Shown piece after piece: positions 23,216-33,580 of a stretch of 64,000 nt of DNA. This DNA is from Megamerina dolium (lineage: Eukaryota; Arthropoda; Insecta; Diptera; Megamerinidae). Positions within the stretch are counted from its first letter, which is position 1. Each line of letters begins with the position of its first letter. A model generated the notes under the pieces. It saw only the letters and a list, made by a program, of their open reading frames with translations, ran no database searches and was not told the DNA's origin. The stretch covers positions 44,165,140 through 44,229,139 of the forward strand of contig OY978526.1 in NCBI GenBank assembly GCA_963854835.1, given 5' to 3'. A program made the translations under genes and the position numbers.

Positions 23216-24689
23216 AGTAATTAATTCCTAGTGAATCAGAGTATACTGCACCACCCTCCCCACTATCAGGTATACGAGTGGTGAATCTATTATTGAACTT
23301 GTATATTGGGGTGATGTAGTGTAGTTTACCTATATCTGTCGTTCAAGTGGTTCTCAAGGATTGGCAACAATGTTGATGTGGCCGCAGGATGTGCAAAAAA
23401 ATGTCTAAGGAAACCTGAGTCCTAACTTAAGGAAAACAATTGACAATATTGCAAAAAAATAAACAACGTTTTAGTATGCTCTCTCTCTTCAACGGATTTA
23501 TCTTGCAATTTAAGTTCTTTTTTTTTTCGTTAACCCTTTTGATAACCAATAAACACAGATGTTGGTAGGTCTGTTGTTAAGGATCACTCTAATGCACATG
23601 TTACATAAAATAAATAAGTTATATATTAAATACTGTTTTCCTAGATAAATCATTAAGTAAGATTTAAATTGAGTTTGGCCTCTTTGAATAATTAGTATCT
23701 GGTTACGTCCATTTCTTTTAAGCCTACCTATGCTAAATTCGAAACATGGTAAGTTTTTTCCAAAGGGCATAGATGAGAAACAAAAGAATTTTATACTTAT
23801 CAACATATACCAAAAACTGAAACTTATTATTATTGAGAAAACTGTCAAAGAAAAACAAAAACTTAAACTACGTAGATCCACAATCAATTTAATGTAAAGT
23901 TTTGATATATAAAAATAATTCCTTAAAAATTGAATTAAATATTGTCAGCTGTTGCCTGCTCGAAATCTTGACTGTCAGTCAGTGATTATTGTGTTGCCAC
24001 AAACAATTCGTTTATTGAAAAGAAGCTTGGGCTGAAATTAAACACCCACAGTCTCTACAAAAAGTTGTACTGACTTGCTAATTAACCACGACCACAACGA
24101 AAAGGTGGCTGTTTTGGCACTTAATCCAAGAACATCGATACGTAATCGATATCCTAATTATGAACTACAGATGCCGCTACATTCTTTCAGTGAGTATTTT
24201 GATGTCGAAAAAAAGAACAAATTTTTGGTATTTAAAGAAAAAAAAATCTGTTTTGAAAATTCCCAATTTCAATCAATGCAATACAATAGAATAGTCAAGT
24301 TGATGTGGTATTTGAATTTATTACCTATTAATTTTCCACATAATAAATCCCTCCCCATTGATAGCACACAACAGAACGATGGTAGGCATCATTCATGCAT
24401 TCAACCATGACAACCATTTAATAATTACTAATTATCCTACAAGGACATTGTCAGTGAAGACTTATTCTTAATGGCACAGCAACGGCATATCGTAAAATTA
24501 AATTTCTAAACTGGTTGCCATGGATTGTTGGTTGATTGTTTGTTTGAATGCTAATGCTCTGCTTTTCGCATTAATTTCGCAACAGTATAATTATTAACAT
24601 AAAAAGAAAATGTATGTATAATCAAATTTGTTGCATGCACAGTGAATGTACTAATTTCAATTTTATGAAATATGAATTAGCTTGGTTCG
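23216..24689. other. No clear feature
   Basis: Two longer ORFs (23510-23887 minus, 24075-24410 plus) have no family signature. I treat them as chance. Confidence 0.45.
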
Positions 24690-25313
24690 AATTATAACAA
24701 AGGTCTGCGCGAGATTTGTTCCACACACATTGACCGAGGACCAAAATTTAATGAGAGTCAGTCATTCTAGAGACATGGTTGCAGCTGCAGAAAATGATCT
24801 AAACTTCCTGAAAACAATTGTTACGGGTGATGAAACATGGTGCGGAATGGAAATCAAAAAAGTCACCACAAGCCAAAAAACACGAAAAGTTCTATCAAAA
24901 ATCAAAACAATGCTCATCACATTCTTCGATAGCAAATTAATTAACCACAAAGAATTTGGTCCAACTGGTCAAACAGTTACTTCAGCATATTACCTCGAAG
25001 TTTTGAAGCGTTTGATGTCCAGAATCCGTCGTGTTCGACTAGAATACCGCGGTGCACGATAATGCACCGAGTCACACAGCACTCATTGTTCGTCAATTTT
25101 TGGCTCGGAATCAGGTCTGTGTATTGAATCACCCGCCGTATTCACCTGATTTGGCACCGTGAAAGGATGCGTTTTTGATGACATTCAGACCATACAACAG
25201 GCTTCGACGAGGGCACTGGAGGCAATTCCGAAAAATGAGCTGGAATACGCGTTTGAATTACTGTTAAATCGATGTAACAAGTGTATTGAATCAGGAGGAG
25301 AATATTTCGAATA
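24690..25313 (+). pseudogene. Mariner transposase, 5' truncated
   Basis: The forward frame reads VCARFVPHTLTEDQNLMRVS, then LKTIVTGDETWC with the first catalytic Asp. Next come KTMLITFFDSKLINHKEFGP and TGQTVTSAYYLEVLKRLM. After a frameshift it reads VHDNAPSHTALIVRQFLA (second Asp) and NHPPYSPDLAP. Directly after that it jumps to KGCVFDDIQTIQQASTRALE, ending KCIESGGEYFE and a stop at 25311. The residues holding the third catalytic Asp (CDFFLFPK) are deleted. The N-terminal DNA-binding half is absent. A second copy of the same family is at 40970-41345 (minus), with the same 3' UTR. Confidence 0.88.
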
Positions 25314-27012
25314 AATATACCGAAAAATTAGCAGATATCGTGTTTTAATTGTGTTTTCTAGAGGCAGTCTTAATACATAATTGTCAAACCTTGTATATAA
25401 GACTCTTATAGCTCAGCACTTTATATAGTAGAAAAGGATTTATTTTCGTAAAACAAACTGCTAAAACCACAAACGTGGTTCGTTTCTTACTTTCAATCTA
25501 GGATTTCTTCTTAATTTGTAAGAAACGTTTACAAAAATCTCAGTGATTGACATCTCTGGTAAAGAATGATGCTTTGGGCTGAAATTTTGCACATGCTTTG
25601 ATGGTTCAATCTTCACAATTCATTTTTCGAACCATGCTAATATGTATGTATGTCTGATATATATTAGGTATGGGTATATGTATTTCATAAAAAAGAAATA
25701 CACAATAAAATACAAATGTCTACAACAGAATCGAAACTAAAATGGAATATAATTTAATATAAGAGAACTCATATCATATCGCAGAAGTAATTCTGTAATT
25801 ACGTTGTGGTTGCATTTGAGAGCATCAAAGTTGGCATCGCATTAATATAGCTGTTAGCATTCATTGGTAGTAGTTAAGCAGATTATTAAACTTCGACAAC
25901 GACGACGACGACAACGATGCCGAAAGTTTTGCGAAAAAAAAAATAATAAGTTTTATAGTTGTTCTTGTTTGATGGTCGGTCTGATGTTATCAACCAAACA
26001 TTGAACAATTTTGTTAAGAAATATCAAACATTTTCACATAATTGAAATAGGCAACAATATTCTTGCTTACGGAGTAAGCACACCTCAAATTTAAAGATAA
26101 GTATTATAAGAGATAACAGTGTGTACTCGAGTTTGCAGAAAATTCATGAAACTTCATAAGCCTACACACACTTAACAGGGACAAAATATTCTACTAAGAT
26201 GATGAAGATGAAGAAAAAGAAGTATGAGTAAACGAGGAATAAGCAAAATAACAGAATAAGCAAGAATAAAATACACTTCAAAGTCGATGAAAAAGTAGAA
26301 AAAGTATGAGATAACGGGGAGTAAGCAAAATAAGAAAACAGCATGTATATGGTCCTTTTAAGTTCAAAAGCCGCATACAACAGCAAGCGTAAAGCCAAAT
26401 ACCGTTTCCCAACAACGATGATGGTAAAAGAAAATGGTGTGTAAATTTTAAAAAATAAAAATATTATCAAATCAACAATTTTTACAAATACTTGTTCTAC
26501 AGTATTTCAAGCACGTATTTGTAATTTAAAGTAGCGTAACGGACAAGCACGAAAAGCACCAAATAAACGTGTTGGTGCTATGTCGTATAATACAGGGCTA
26601 CTGAGAAAAAATGCAATCAACTTCGTACACGGGTATTTGACAAAATAAATAACATCTAGTGTCCATATTTACAACAATAGCACTTTATATTATTGTGTGT
26701 TGCTGTAAAAAAGCTTTTATTCCCAAGTTAATCAGAAATAACATTTCTTAACATGGAATGCAAACGTAACAATCTGATTGCATCATATTTGGCTGTAAGA
26801 GCACCATGCCAAATTTTTCCTCAGTTAAATTATCTCAAAGCGAATAAATCGCCGATACTGATAACGTTACCCAAGCCAAGTGAAATGAGGTTATATATAT
26901 AAATTAAAAATTTAGAAAATTAATAATATTGAATTAAAGAAAAAAACTTTTGAATTCCCTGTTTTCAAATGTTGAAATTTATCTTATTATTTTTACGGAA
27001 AAAAAAGGCGTT
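25314..27012. other. Mariner 3' UTR, then featureless AT-rich DNA
   Basis: The first approximately 90 bases (to about 25405) are the 3' UTR and perhaps the right end of the mariner. The sequence GATATCGTGTTTTAATTGTG is shared with the minus-strand copy near 41000. Beyond that I recognise nothing; the ORF at 26162-26470 lacks any signature. Confidence 0.5.
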
Positions 27013-28175
27013 TCATTTCTCAACTTAGCCTCTTTAGCTCGATGCTTTTCTTTCAGTTCTTTCAATTTTTTTTTATTTCTTCCAAATAATAGACTTTCTC
27101 AAGGTCCTCAAAATAGGCGTCTGTTTTACCGATGAGATCTCTCACCGCCGAGCAATTTCTTCAGGCCTTTGAAACAGCAAATGGTCATAGTGGTTAAATT
27201 TTGACCTATAAATTTGCGCGACGGTCGTTCTGCTGGCAAGGAGATCATCTAATAGCCCTGAAAGACGTCAGCGTTAATGCGGATTAACGATTTAATTCGA
27301 ATTAACTCGGGCATTAACTGCAGCTAATCTGCATTTACTCCACGAGTTAATTCTCAAAATTAAAGAGAATTAGGGCAATTTACGATGGCAACACTGCTGA
27401 AAAATGTCTATTGTGAATTTTTCTCGATCCAATTTACAAAACATAACTTGCTTATAAAAAACTTTCAACAATTGTTAACAGTTTCCGACATGAAAAGCGT
27501 TGGCGAACAAATAAATCCAGCTGTCAATTACGAACGATGAATGTCAATTTACAAGTTTCTGATAGCTTTCAGTTCACGTACTTCTTGTAGATTTTCTCAT
27601 ATCGAGAGTGACAGATGACAGAAATTGATAGTGATAGTAATGTAAGTAAACAGACCTAATAAAACAGCAATCAGCTGTTTAGTTAATGCGCAACACTGCC
27701 GTCTGTCAGGTTAGTATTTTATTCGGATTAAGTGCGTCGTTATTCCGGATTAACGCTGCCGTCTGTCTAGGCTATTACGCTTCTTAAAAGATTCGATATG
27801 AATTATACCGCGCACATCGCAGAGAACTGTCGTCAAGACACAGTTGGATGGCACAACCACCTTGGCTTTTTTGGTTTCGAAGAGTCCATGAAGAGTCCAC
27901 CGTCACTATTCTATGGTCTCTGGCATGTTGCGATGCGGATAGCTTTTTTATATTCAAATAATTATGTAAAATGTGTAAATACGATTTCTGATGTGACGAT
28001 CTTGTTCGTTACGAATAGAACGCAGTTCATTAAACTGCTTCTTAACCATTGACATTGACGGTGTAGAGTCTCCGGAGTATTTGTAAAACCTCTTTTGGTT
28101 TCGATGATGGCTTTTTTATGATTTCTGGTGTAAAAAGTAATGATTCATGAGCACACGAAATTCACATTTTCAATT
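27013..28175 (-). pseudogene. Mariner transposase (irritans-like), split by a MITE
   Basis: The minus strand from about 28175 reads EFRVLMNHYFLHQKS, then after stops and shifts YSGDSTPSMSMVKKQFNEL. These are the N-terminal block EFRVLIKHYFL and the DSAPSISMVKKW block. Further on is KKAKVVVPS and TTVLCDVRGIIHIESFKK, corresponding to KKAKVVPSAGKVMATVFWDA and RGIIHIDYL. The MITE at 27250-27777 interrupts here. Left of it the strand continues GLKKLLGGE, TDAYFEDLEKVYYLEEIKK and IELK, with a stop at 27013 (family ends IELKGDYVEK). Many frameshifts and a deletion around the second and third catalytic Asp make it non-functional. Confidence 0.82.
27250..27777. mobile_element. 528-bp MITE with 40-bp terminal inverted repeats
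   Basis: The left end (27250-27289) and the reverse complement of the right end (27738-27777) match at 34 of 40 positions. Both begin TAATAGCC and share CAGCGTTAATSCGGA. Near the right end CTGCCGTCTGTC appears twice (27698 and 27757), a subterminal direct repeat. The inside is non-coding. It lies within a mariner transposase relic whose reading continues on both sides. The target duplication is at most TA or TTA/TAA, so the superfamily is not fixed. Confidence 0.78.
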
Positions 28176-28633
28176 TTCGTCGAAATTCACGAGGTAATCT
28201 GCTTTCGATGGTTATCAAACACAAACTATAAGACGCAAGTTGCTTATTTTAACTATAGCCTATTCACAGATGGTAGTTGACAGGAGCATTGTTACATTTA
28301 AATTCACCGCATTGGTAATTCAAAAGGACACTGACATATCTATCCGCCTTCGTAAGCATTAATATTAGACAAACGAATGCCAAATTGATGAGGAAAAACC
28401 AGTGTCTGAACAGCTATTCTTACCCGACAATCGCACCGCGCAATACGTTTTCAATGCACTTAAATAGAATCTGGGAAACGAGACTGCAAAATGAATGGAA
28501 AGAATAACAATAGCAAAAACAATTCTTTCGGAATTTTGTGAAAATATGTTTGCTAAAATGATTTCAACATTCTGAAAAATAAATAATGCAAAAACCCTTT
28601 AACTACTTCGGACTAAACTTTATTACTACACAA
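28176..28633. other. Mariner 5' flank, otherwise unassigned
   Basis: The first part is probably the 5' UTR of the minus-strand mariner. A coding-looking stretch near 28370-28490 could not be matched to any family. Confidence 0.4.
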
Positions 28634-29014
28634 TTTCCAATTGTAAATGAGAAAGGGTCAATTGAAAATAAGAACAGCCAGTTGTAAATGAGAAAGGGTC
28701 AAATGAAAATGCGAAATAATCAAACCCATATGTAAATGGACCGACTTCAGTATTCAGGAAAGCACGTGGATAATGCAAAGGACACTATTTCAGGAGGATA
28801 CTGCCCAAGAGGTTTTCAACATGCGTCAACATTCCATGCGGATGCAATCAAACATCAAGATATGCCCGAGGGCACATACAAAATTGTATTTATTATAATT
28901 ATTTCAAAAATATGTAAATAAAAAAATGGGTTTCTCAATTTTATTTGACGCTTTCTCATTACAATTGATTATTCTTATTTTTAGTTGACGTTTTCACATT
29001 TACAATCGGAAATG
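28634..29014. mobile_element. Foldback-like TIR element with duplicated units in each arm
   Basis: The left arm has two units, TTGTAAATGAGAAAGGGTCA at 28641 and again at 28682, each followed by a TGAAAAT block. The right arm (28936-29014), reverse-complemented, reads CGATTGTAAATGTGAAAACG and CAATTGTAATGAGAAAGCGT in the same order and spacing. So each approximately 78-bp arm contains a tandem pair and the arms are inverted. The 225-bp middle is non-coding. No enzyme gene or clear target duplication was found. Confidence 0.72.
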
Positions 29015-29070
29015 GTTTAGATTTATTAAATGGAGCAATAATTTTGTCATATATACATGTGTACTAGGTG

Positions 29071-29330
29071 GATTAATAAGTACGTATCCAAACTAAGAAA
29101 ACGCGCGTTTCTTTTAACTCGATCCACTTATGACTCAAAGCTTTTTCCTTGGAAACCAATGTGGTGAATGTGGTGTAGGAGGAACAAGTTCGTACGTTAT
29201 TTCATTGATTTTTGTCATCGCAAGTAATGACTACCTAAGCAAAATTGACATTGGTTTTATCAAGCTTAATTTTATTTAAGTGTTTAATTAGCACATGAAT
29301 TTCAGTCTTTTACGCCTTACAAAGGATTTC
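29071..29330 (-). pseudogene. Mariner stump: N-terminal block fused to catalytic-end block
   Basis: The minus strand reads HVLIKHLNKIKLDK (compare FRVLIKHYFL and KLDK at the start of irritans-type transposases). About 20 codons later it reads MTKINEITYELVPPTPHSP (compare KINELGYELVPHPPYSPD). The left edge CTAGGTGGATTAATAAGTAC at 29065-29084 resembles a mariner terminal repeat, similar to the one at 5933. No matching right end was found. As in the copy at 11155, most of the gene has been deleted. Confidence 0.5.
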
Positions 29331-30461
29331 GTAGTCATCCACTTCAAATGGCTCATTTATGCTCTAGAAGAGAGCCCTCTAAAGGGTGAGTATACCAAAT
29401 ACGATTGATACGCGAAAATGTTGGTGCAGAAGAATCAACTGGGCTTGGTCATACATTTCAGCTCTCTAGCAGCGGCTTCTTAGCAACTGTGTTGGTCATT
29501 GCCTACTCATTGTTCTCCATACTATTGTTGTCGACCCCCAGAGATTAAGCGATCAAAATCATCGCAGTCATTTGGTCGATGAAATGTTTCATACGTGAAT
29601 AATATGAAAAATACAAAATCTAAAACATCTGACAATTGATAATATATTTCGGATATAAATTATATGGATGCAAAAATACTATGGATTGTGTAGTCAGTAA
29701 CAATTAATACTAAATACCAGTGCTTAAATAGGTATAATTACAAATTATATATTAGATCTGAATTGAAACATTGGTTATTTCTCTCTCTTTGACGAAGAAA
29801 ATTACCATCGAATTTTGTGGAAATGTAAGCCCCATCACAATCGATAAAATATCGTTTTCTAAATTCATTCAAACGAGTCAGTTGGTGAATTATAATAAGC
29901 ATCTATGAACATTTGCTAAAAGTCGAAATTTAATTAAAATTACAAATACATAATAAAGTAGGTACTAAGACGAATGGACGGATACACTTACACATAAAAT
30001 ACCATACAATACTAGAATGGAACTCTAATGTATACAAGTCGACTACGTCAAGCTTTGAATTCATTTGCATAAATTTTGAAAAAAACGTAGCGAAATGAAG
30101 AAAGCAAATATATTGCGAGGGAAGGAGTTTTATTAAATGTCGGAAGCATAACAAACTACATAAATAGAAGCGCTTGAAGAAAAATATTTAACAATATATA
30201 AGATAATGTGGAACACAAAAGAAATTAAGAAAAAGCGGATAGTAAATTAAATTAAAGAACGGAAGTAATAAGAATCGACTGAATGAAGACTTAAAATGTT
30301 CTAAATAATTTGGCGTACAAAGGAAAAAAATGCAACTATGACAGTGATGCGCAAAAATAGCTAAATATTTGCTTATTCAAGTATCTAAACCAATAAGTAT
30401 AAAGTTTAACAAAGACAAGGAATAAGAAGAATTCAAAAGTAGTTCAAACTTGTTTGCATAT
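29331..30461. other. No feature recognised
   Basis: AT-rich; the ORF at 29930-30154 (minus) has no recognisable content. Confidence 0.5.
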
Positions 30462-30475
30462 TAAGTACATATGTA

Positions 30476-30845
30476 AATAAATAAATAAAATAAATATGTG
30501 GCCACATAAAGCCCCAAAGGGCTCATTGGCCGAGCTTCTCTTCCATTACTGTTGTGCGTCTTAAATTTTGGACAATATTAGAAGGGACCTACTTATTTTA
30601 GCCGGTTCCGAACGGCAGAACACTTGTGACATCACTTTTTCTGAGCTTTGTCACAGAGTTCTTTAAGAAGCTTTTTCATGGCAAGTTGTTACTGCCGGAA
30701 GAATTGCCAATTGCTTGCCGACAGGTGGGTACCGTTCGAAAGAAAAATCTTATCGATATTAAATTTGTTATGCATCAGCCGGGGATTGAACCACCGACCT
30801 ACAGATCAGAAGGCGAACACACTAACCACTGAGCTACGGCACCCA
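30476..30845 (-). mobile_element. tRNA-derived SINE, copy 3, with 14-bp target duplication
   Basis: This is the best-preserved copy. The direct repeat TAAGTACATATGTA flanks it at 30462-30475 and 30846-30859. On the minus strand it starts GGGTGCCGTAGCTCAGTGGT (A box), has the B-box region GGTGGTTCAATCCCCGG, then the body, and ends GGCTTTATGTGGCCACATA with an (ATTT)n tail. Length without the tail is about 350 bp, which is typical for a tRNA-derived SINE. The overlapping short ORFs are not genes. Confidence 0.93.
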
Positions 30846-30859
30846 TAAGTACATATGTA

Positions 30860-31705
30860 CGTACCTATAATTATAGCCAAAAATGCCAAACGCAATACCT
30901 TACATGATAAGCTTGTATAAACATATATACATTCGTTTATATGCGGGCAAATACATATATATGTATGCGTATTTATAAGCATAGCAAATTTTCCACTTCA
31001 TTAATTTTAGTTCAAAATTGTTGTTATTGTATATTTTTCTTTCGTGTGTATGTATAATACATCTTCTTTTCTTTTATTATTACATAGATCCATACACATG
31101 TACAAAATTTGATATCCGTTTATTCTAGGCAATTCAAAGCGACGTATAATAAAATTGGAAAACATTAACAATTCATTGAACTGAAGATATAAAAAATAAA
31201 TAAATAAAAATAATAATAATAATAATAAGAAGAAGAAGAAGAAGAAGAAGCAAAATTATGTGGGTAGGCAGGTGGCTGTAAACGTAGCCATAAGTATGGG
31301 CATAACGTTCGTGCCGTTTTTGCATTGGTGCGTGTGTACGTTTGCTATACAAATGTCTTTATAGTAAACCACAAAATGAAAATGTTGCCGGAAGCAGAAG
31401 CAAAATCGATTTTATCAAATTCTATGACATTTTACAACAAATTGAAATAAGTGATTTTTGAAGTGATGTGTGGCTAAGGGAGAGCACATATCCCTAAAAA
31501 TTGGCAATCATAGAGGCTTACGTACAGACATTATTTTAAGTAAATCACAAACTACTTTCAAGAATCTTTAAATCGACAATCATTACTTGAAATTGTATAA
31601 AGCCACTTAAAATTTTGCGTCTGCATTTGTGCCACCAACAACATGGTATTTGTTTCTGTTTTGACAATCGCAATTGCAATTTCATCGAATCTAGACGTGG
31701 AAACT
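30860..31705. other. Featureless apart from a microsatellite
   Basis: Contains (AAT)n followed by (AAG)n at 31210-31250. No coding signature. Confidence 0.5.
31210..31250. repeat. Compound microsatellite (AAT)n(AAG)n
   Basis: About five AAT units pass directly into about eight AAG units. Both are in the same register, which suggests that one arose from the other by point mutation and slippage. Confidence 0.95.
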
Positions 31706-31790
31706 AAATGGAGCTGGCCACATAGATCGTTTGATTTAACGCCTCTGGATTATTTACTTTGGCAATGAATCAAGTCCTTGTTAGACAACC
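31706..31790 (+). pseudogene. Mori-type mariner transposase fragment
   Basis: The forward frame reads WSWPHRSFDLTPLDYFLWQ, a stop, then IKSLLDN. This closely follows the conserved NWPPRSCDLTPLDYFLWGYV KS block around the third catalytic Asp of mori-type mariners. Downstream (to about 32055) an open frame continues without further recognisable similarity. No TIRs were located. Confidence 0.7.
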
Positions 31791-32811
31791 TCCACCAACG
31801 AGCATCTGCCGCGAGCAAGAGTTTTGTCGATGCTTTCATTCAGGAAGCCTGGGTAGTCAGTGGCCAGTCAAAGAAATTAATAGCGGTCATGGTAAGCTGA
31901 TCTATGCCTATAAACAAGGTTTGAATTACAAAATATTTTTCCAGGGACCTAATCATAATCTTGTTGCTGCAAATGGAATGCAGAAAGTTGTCCGGCATCA
32001 AACTATTTTACAGGGGACAACCCAAACATATCCCCAACCGAGGTCCATGTGTTAGAGACGACTGCAGACTGAGCATTAAAAATGAGGTAATATTACTGAT
32101 TTATCAACAATTGGCGGATTTCAAAGGAAGCATCCTTGTCGGATCATCAACACATTAGATTTGTCATTATATACAATACGATATACAATATATATCATAT
32201 ATAACTTGGCGATAAGTAGTGCAAAGGCGAATTCGGGAGAACACAATATGAAAGCATTGTTTCATTGCCAGAGGTATTATCTTTCCAGCTCTCCTGTAAA
32301 TCCTAGAACCCCTAGTATGTTTATTTAGAGTTAGTTTCTCTTGAGTACACATCCTTCGTTCATGGTTAATAGTCGATTACCTTCCAAGCAGAGATTCTGG
32401 CAACTGGCAACTGTGATCACTAGGTTGAGTTTGAAATGCCCATCTCTTAATTACCTTCGGAGGATGTAGGCACCATAAAAAATTTGTTTTTCTCAATGAG
32501 CCCTATGTTTTGTGTGCCATTAATATCCGAAGTCGCAGACCTAACTTACATTTTTTGGTTTATAAATTTGAAAATTATTGAAACTTTTGACTTTGAAGTT
32601 TTGACATAGTTCTAATTTTAATTCTAATTCGAATTTATATTGCGTCTTATAATATGCATTTGTTTGGGTTGCGTATATATATTAATTGTTCTTACAAATC
32701 AAAAAAGGCTAAAAACTAACGGCATTTTTAAACCAAAAATATTGTCAAATTAGCCATCTAATGGTATAGTTATGATAAAAATACCATTTTGGCTAATATT
32801 TCCGTAGCCTT

Positions 32812-33109
32812 CTGATCTGTAGATCGTGGATTCGATCCCCTGATACAGCACAGCTTTAATATCGCAAAGATTTTTTCTTTCGAATGGTACCTACCTGTCG
32901 GCAAGTAATTGGCAATTCCTCCGCCAGTAATAATTTGCCATGAAAAGGATTCTAAAAGGGCTCTGTGACAAAGCTAAGAAAAAGTGATGTCACAAGGGTC
33001 CTGCCGTTCGAAAACGGCTCCCCTAGAAGTAGGTCCCCTTGAATACTGCCCAAAATTTACTGGAAGAGATGCTCAGCCAAATGGCCCTTTGGGGTCTATA
33101 AGTGCAACC
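32812..33109 (+). mobile_element. tRNA-derived SINE, copy 4 (A box deleted)
   Basis: Plus-strand copy: CCGTAG joins directly to CCTTCTGATCTGTAGATCG, so about 20 bases including the A box are missing. The B box (GGATTCGATCCCC) and the whole body to TCTATAAGTGCAACC are present. Without the A box this copy could not drive pol III transcription. Confidence 0.88.
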
Positions 33110-33117
33110 TATTTTTT

Positions 33118-33185
33118 TTAGTGCCTCTCAAGATAAGCTATCAATTAGCGGCGGACATTTGCAACTTTTTTCGTCGAGCTACTTT
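33118..33185. repeat. Interspersed repeat R, copy 1
   Basis: The stretch AGTGCCTCTCAAGATAAGCT followed by ATCAATTA, GGACATTTG and AACTTTTTT is also found at 40288-40375 with moderate divergence. It could be the end of an unidentified transposon family. It lies between SINE copy 4 and an RNase H relic. Confidence 0.6.
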
Positions 33186-33221
33186 ATTGATCACTATGTT
33201 ATCGATTATCGATTAGTCATT

Positions 33222-33490
33222 AAGGCTTTTAAGGCTTATGGAGCTTTTACTCAAAACTTGTAGCTGGAGCTTTCGATACACTACATAGTCTATCAGCTTC
33301 AAATACCGCCACGCTGACGGGGATTTCGGGTCACCGCAGAATTGATGAAAATGAAATGACACACGAATTAGATAGAATAGGCTTTGCTCTTTATTACATC
33401 GGTGCCGAACCTTGCTTTGAGATTCTATTATCCACCGCCCGCTCACTAATTGAGGATTGTGCAAGAAATTGTGAGCTAAATGACACATAA
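33222..33490 (+). pseudogene. RNase H domain end of a non-LTR retrotransposon
   Basis: The forward frame reads SKLVAGAFDTLHSLSASN, then TATLTGISGHRRIDENEMTH, ELDRIGFALYYIGAEPCFE and STARSLIEDCARN, and stops near 33490. The pattern matches SKLVxEC..L, the VPGHxxIxGNExADELAR motif and the GPEPxxGI tail that ends RNase H domains of I/R1/LOA-type ORF2. Key residues are changed (WVPGH to GISGH). Nothing of the RT lies immediately upstream, where the repeat R copy joins. Confidence 0.68.
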
Positions 33491-33539
33491 TTGCTTAACA
33501 AATAAAACTGATACTTAGATGATTTTAGTGATTTGTTTG

Positions 33540-33580
33540 TGTAGATATAAATGTACATACTGTGTACATTTATATCTACA
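33540..33580. repeat. Perfect 18-bp hairpin with 5-base loop
   Basis: TGTAGATATAAATGTACA (33540-33557) and its exact reverse complement (33563-33580) are separated by TACTG. Its size is compatible with a cruciform or a short hairpin RNA, but nothing shows that it is transcribed. Confidence 0.9.

Noticed and set aside
28370..28490. Coding-looking stretch near the mariner 5' side
   Set aside because: None of the three frames gave a family motif and all are interrupted.
30781..30845. A tRNA gene (A and B boxes, T-arm-like sequence)
   Set aside because: The same head is attached to a shared non-tRNA body in seven places, so it is the 5' part of a SINE, not a functional tRNA gene.
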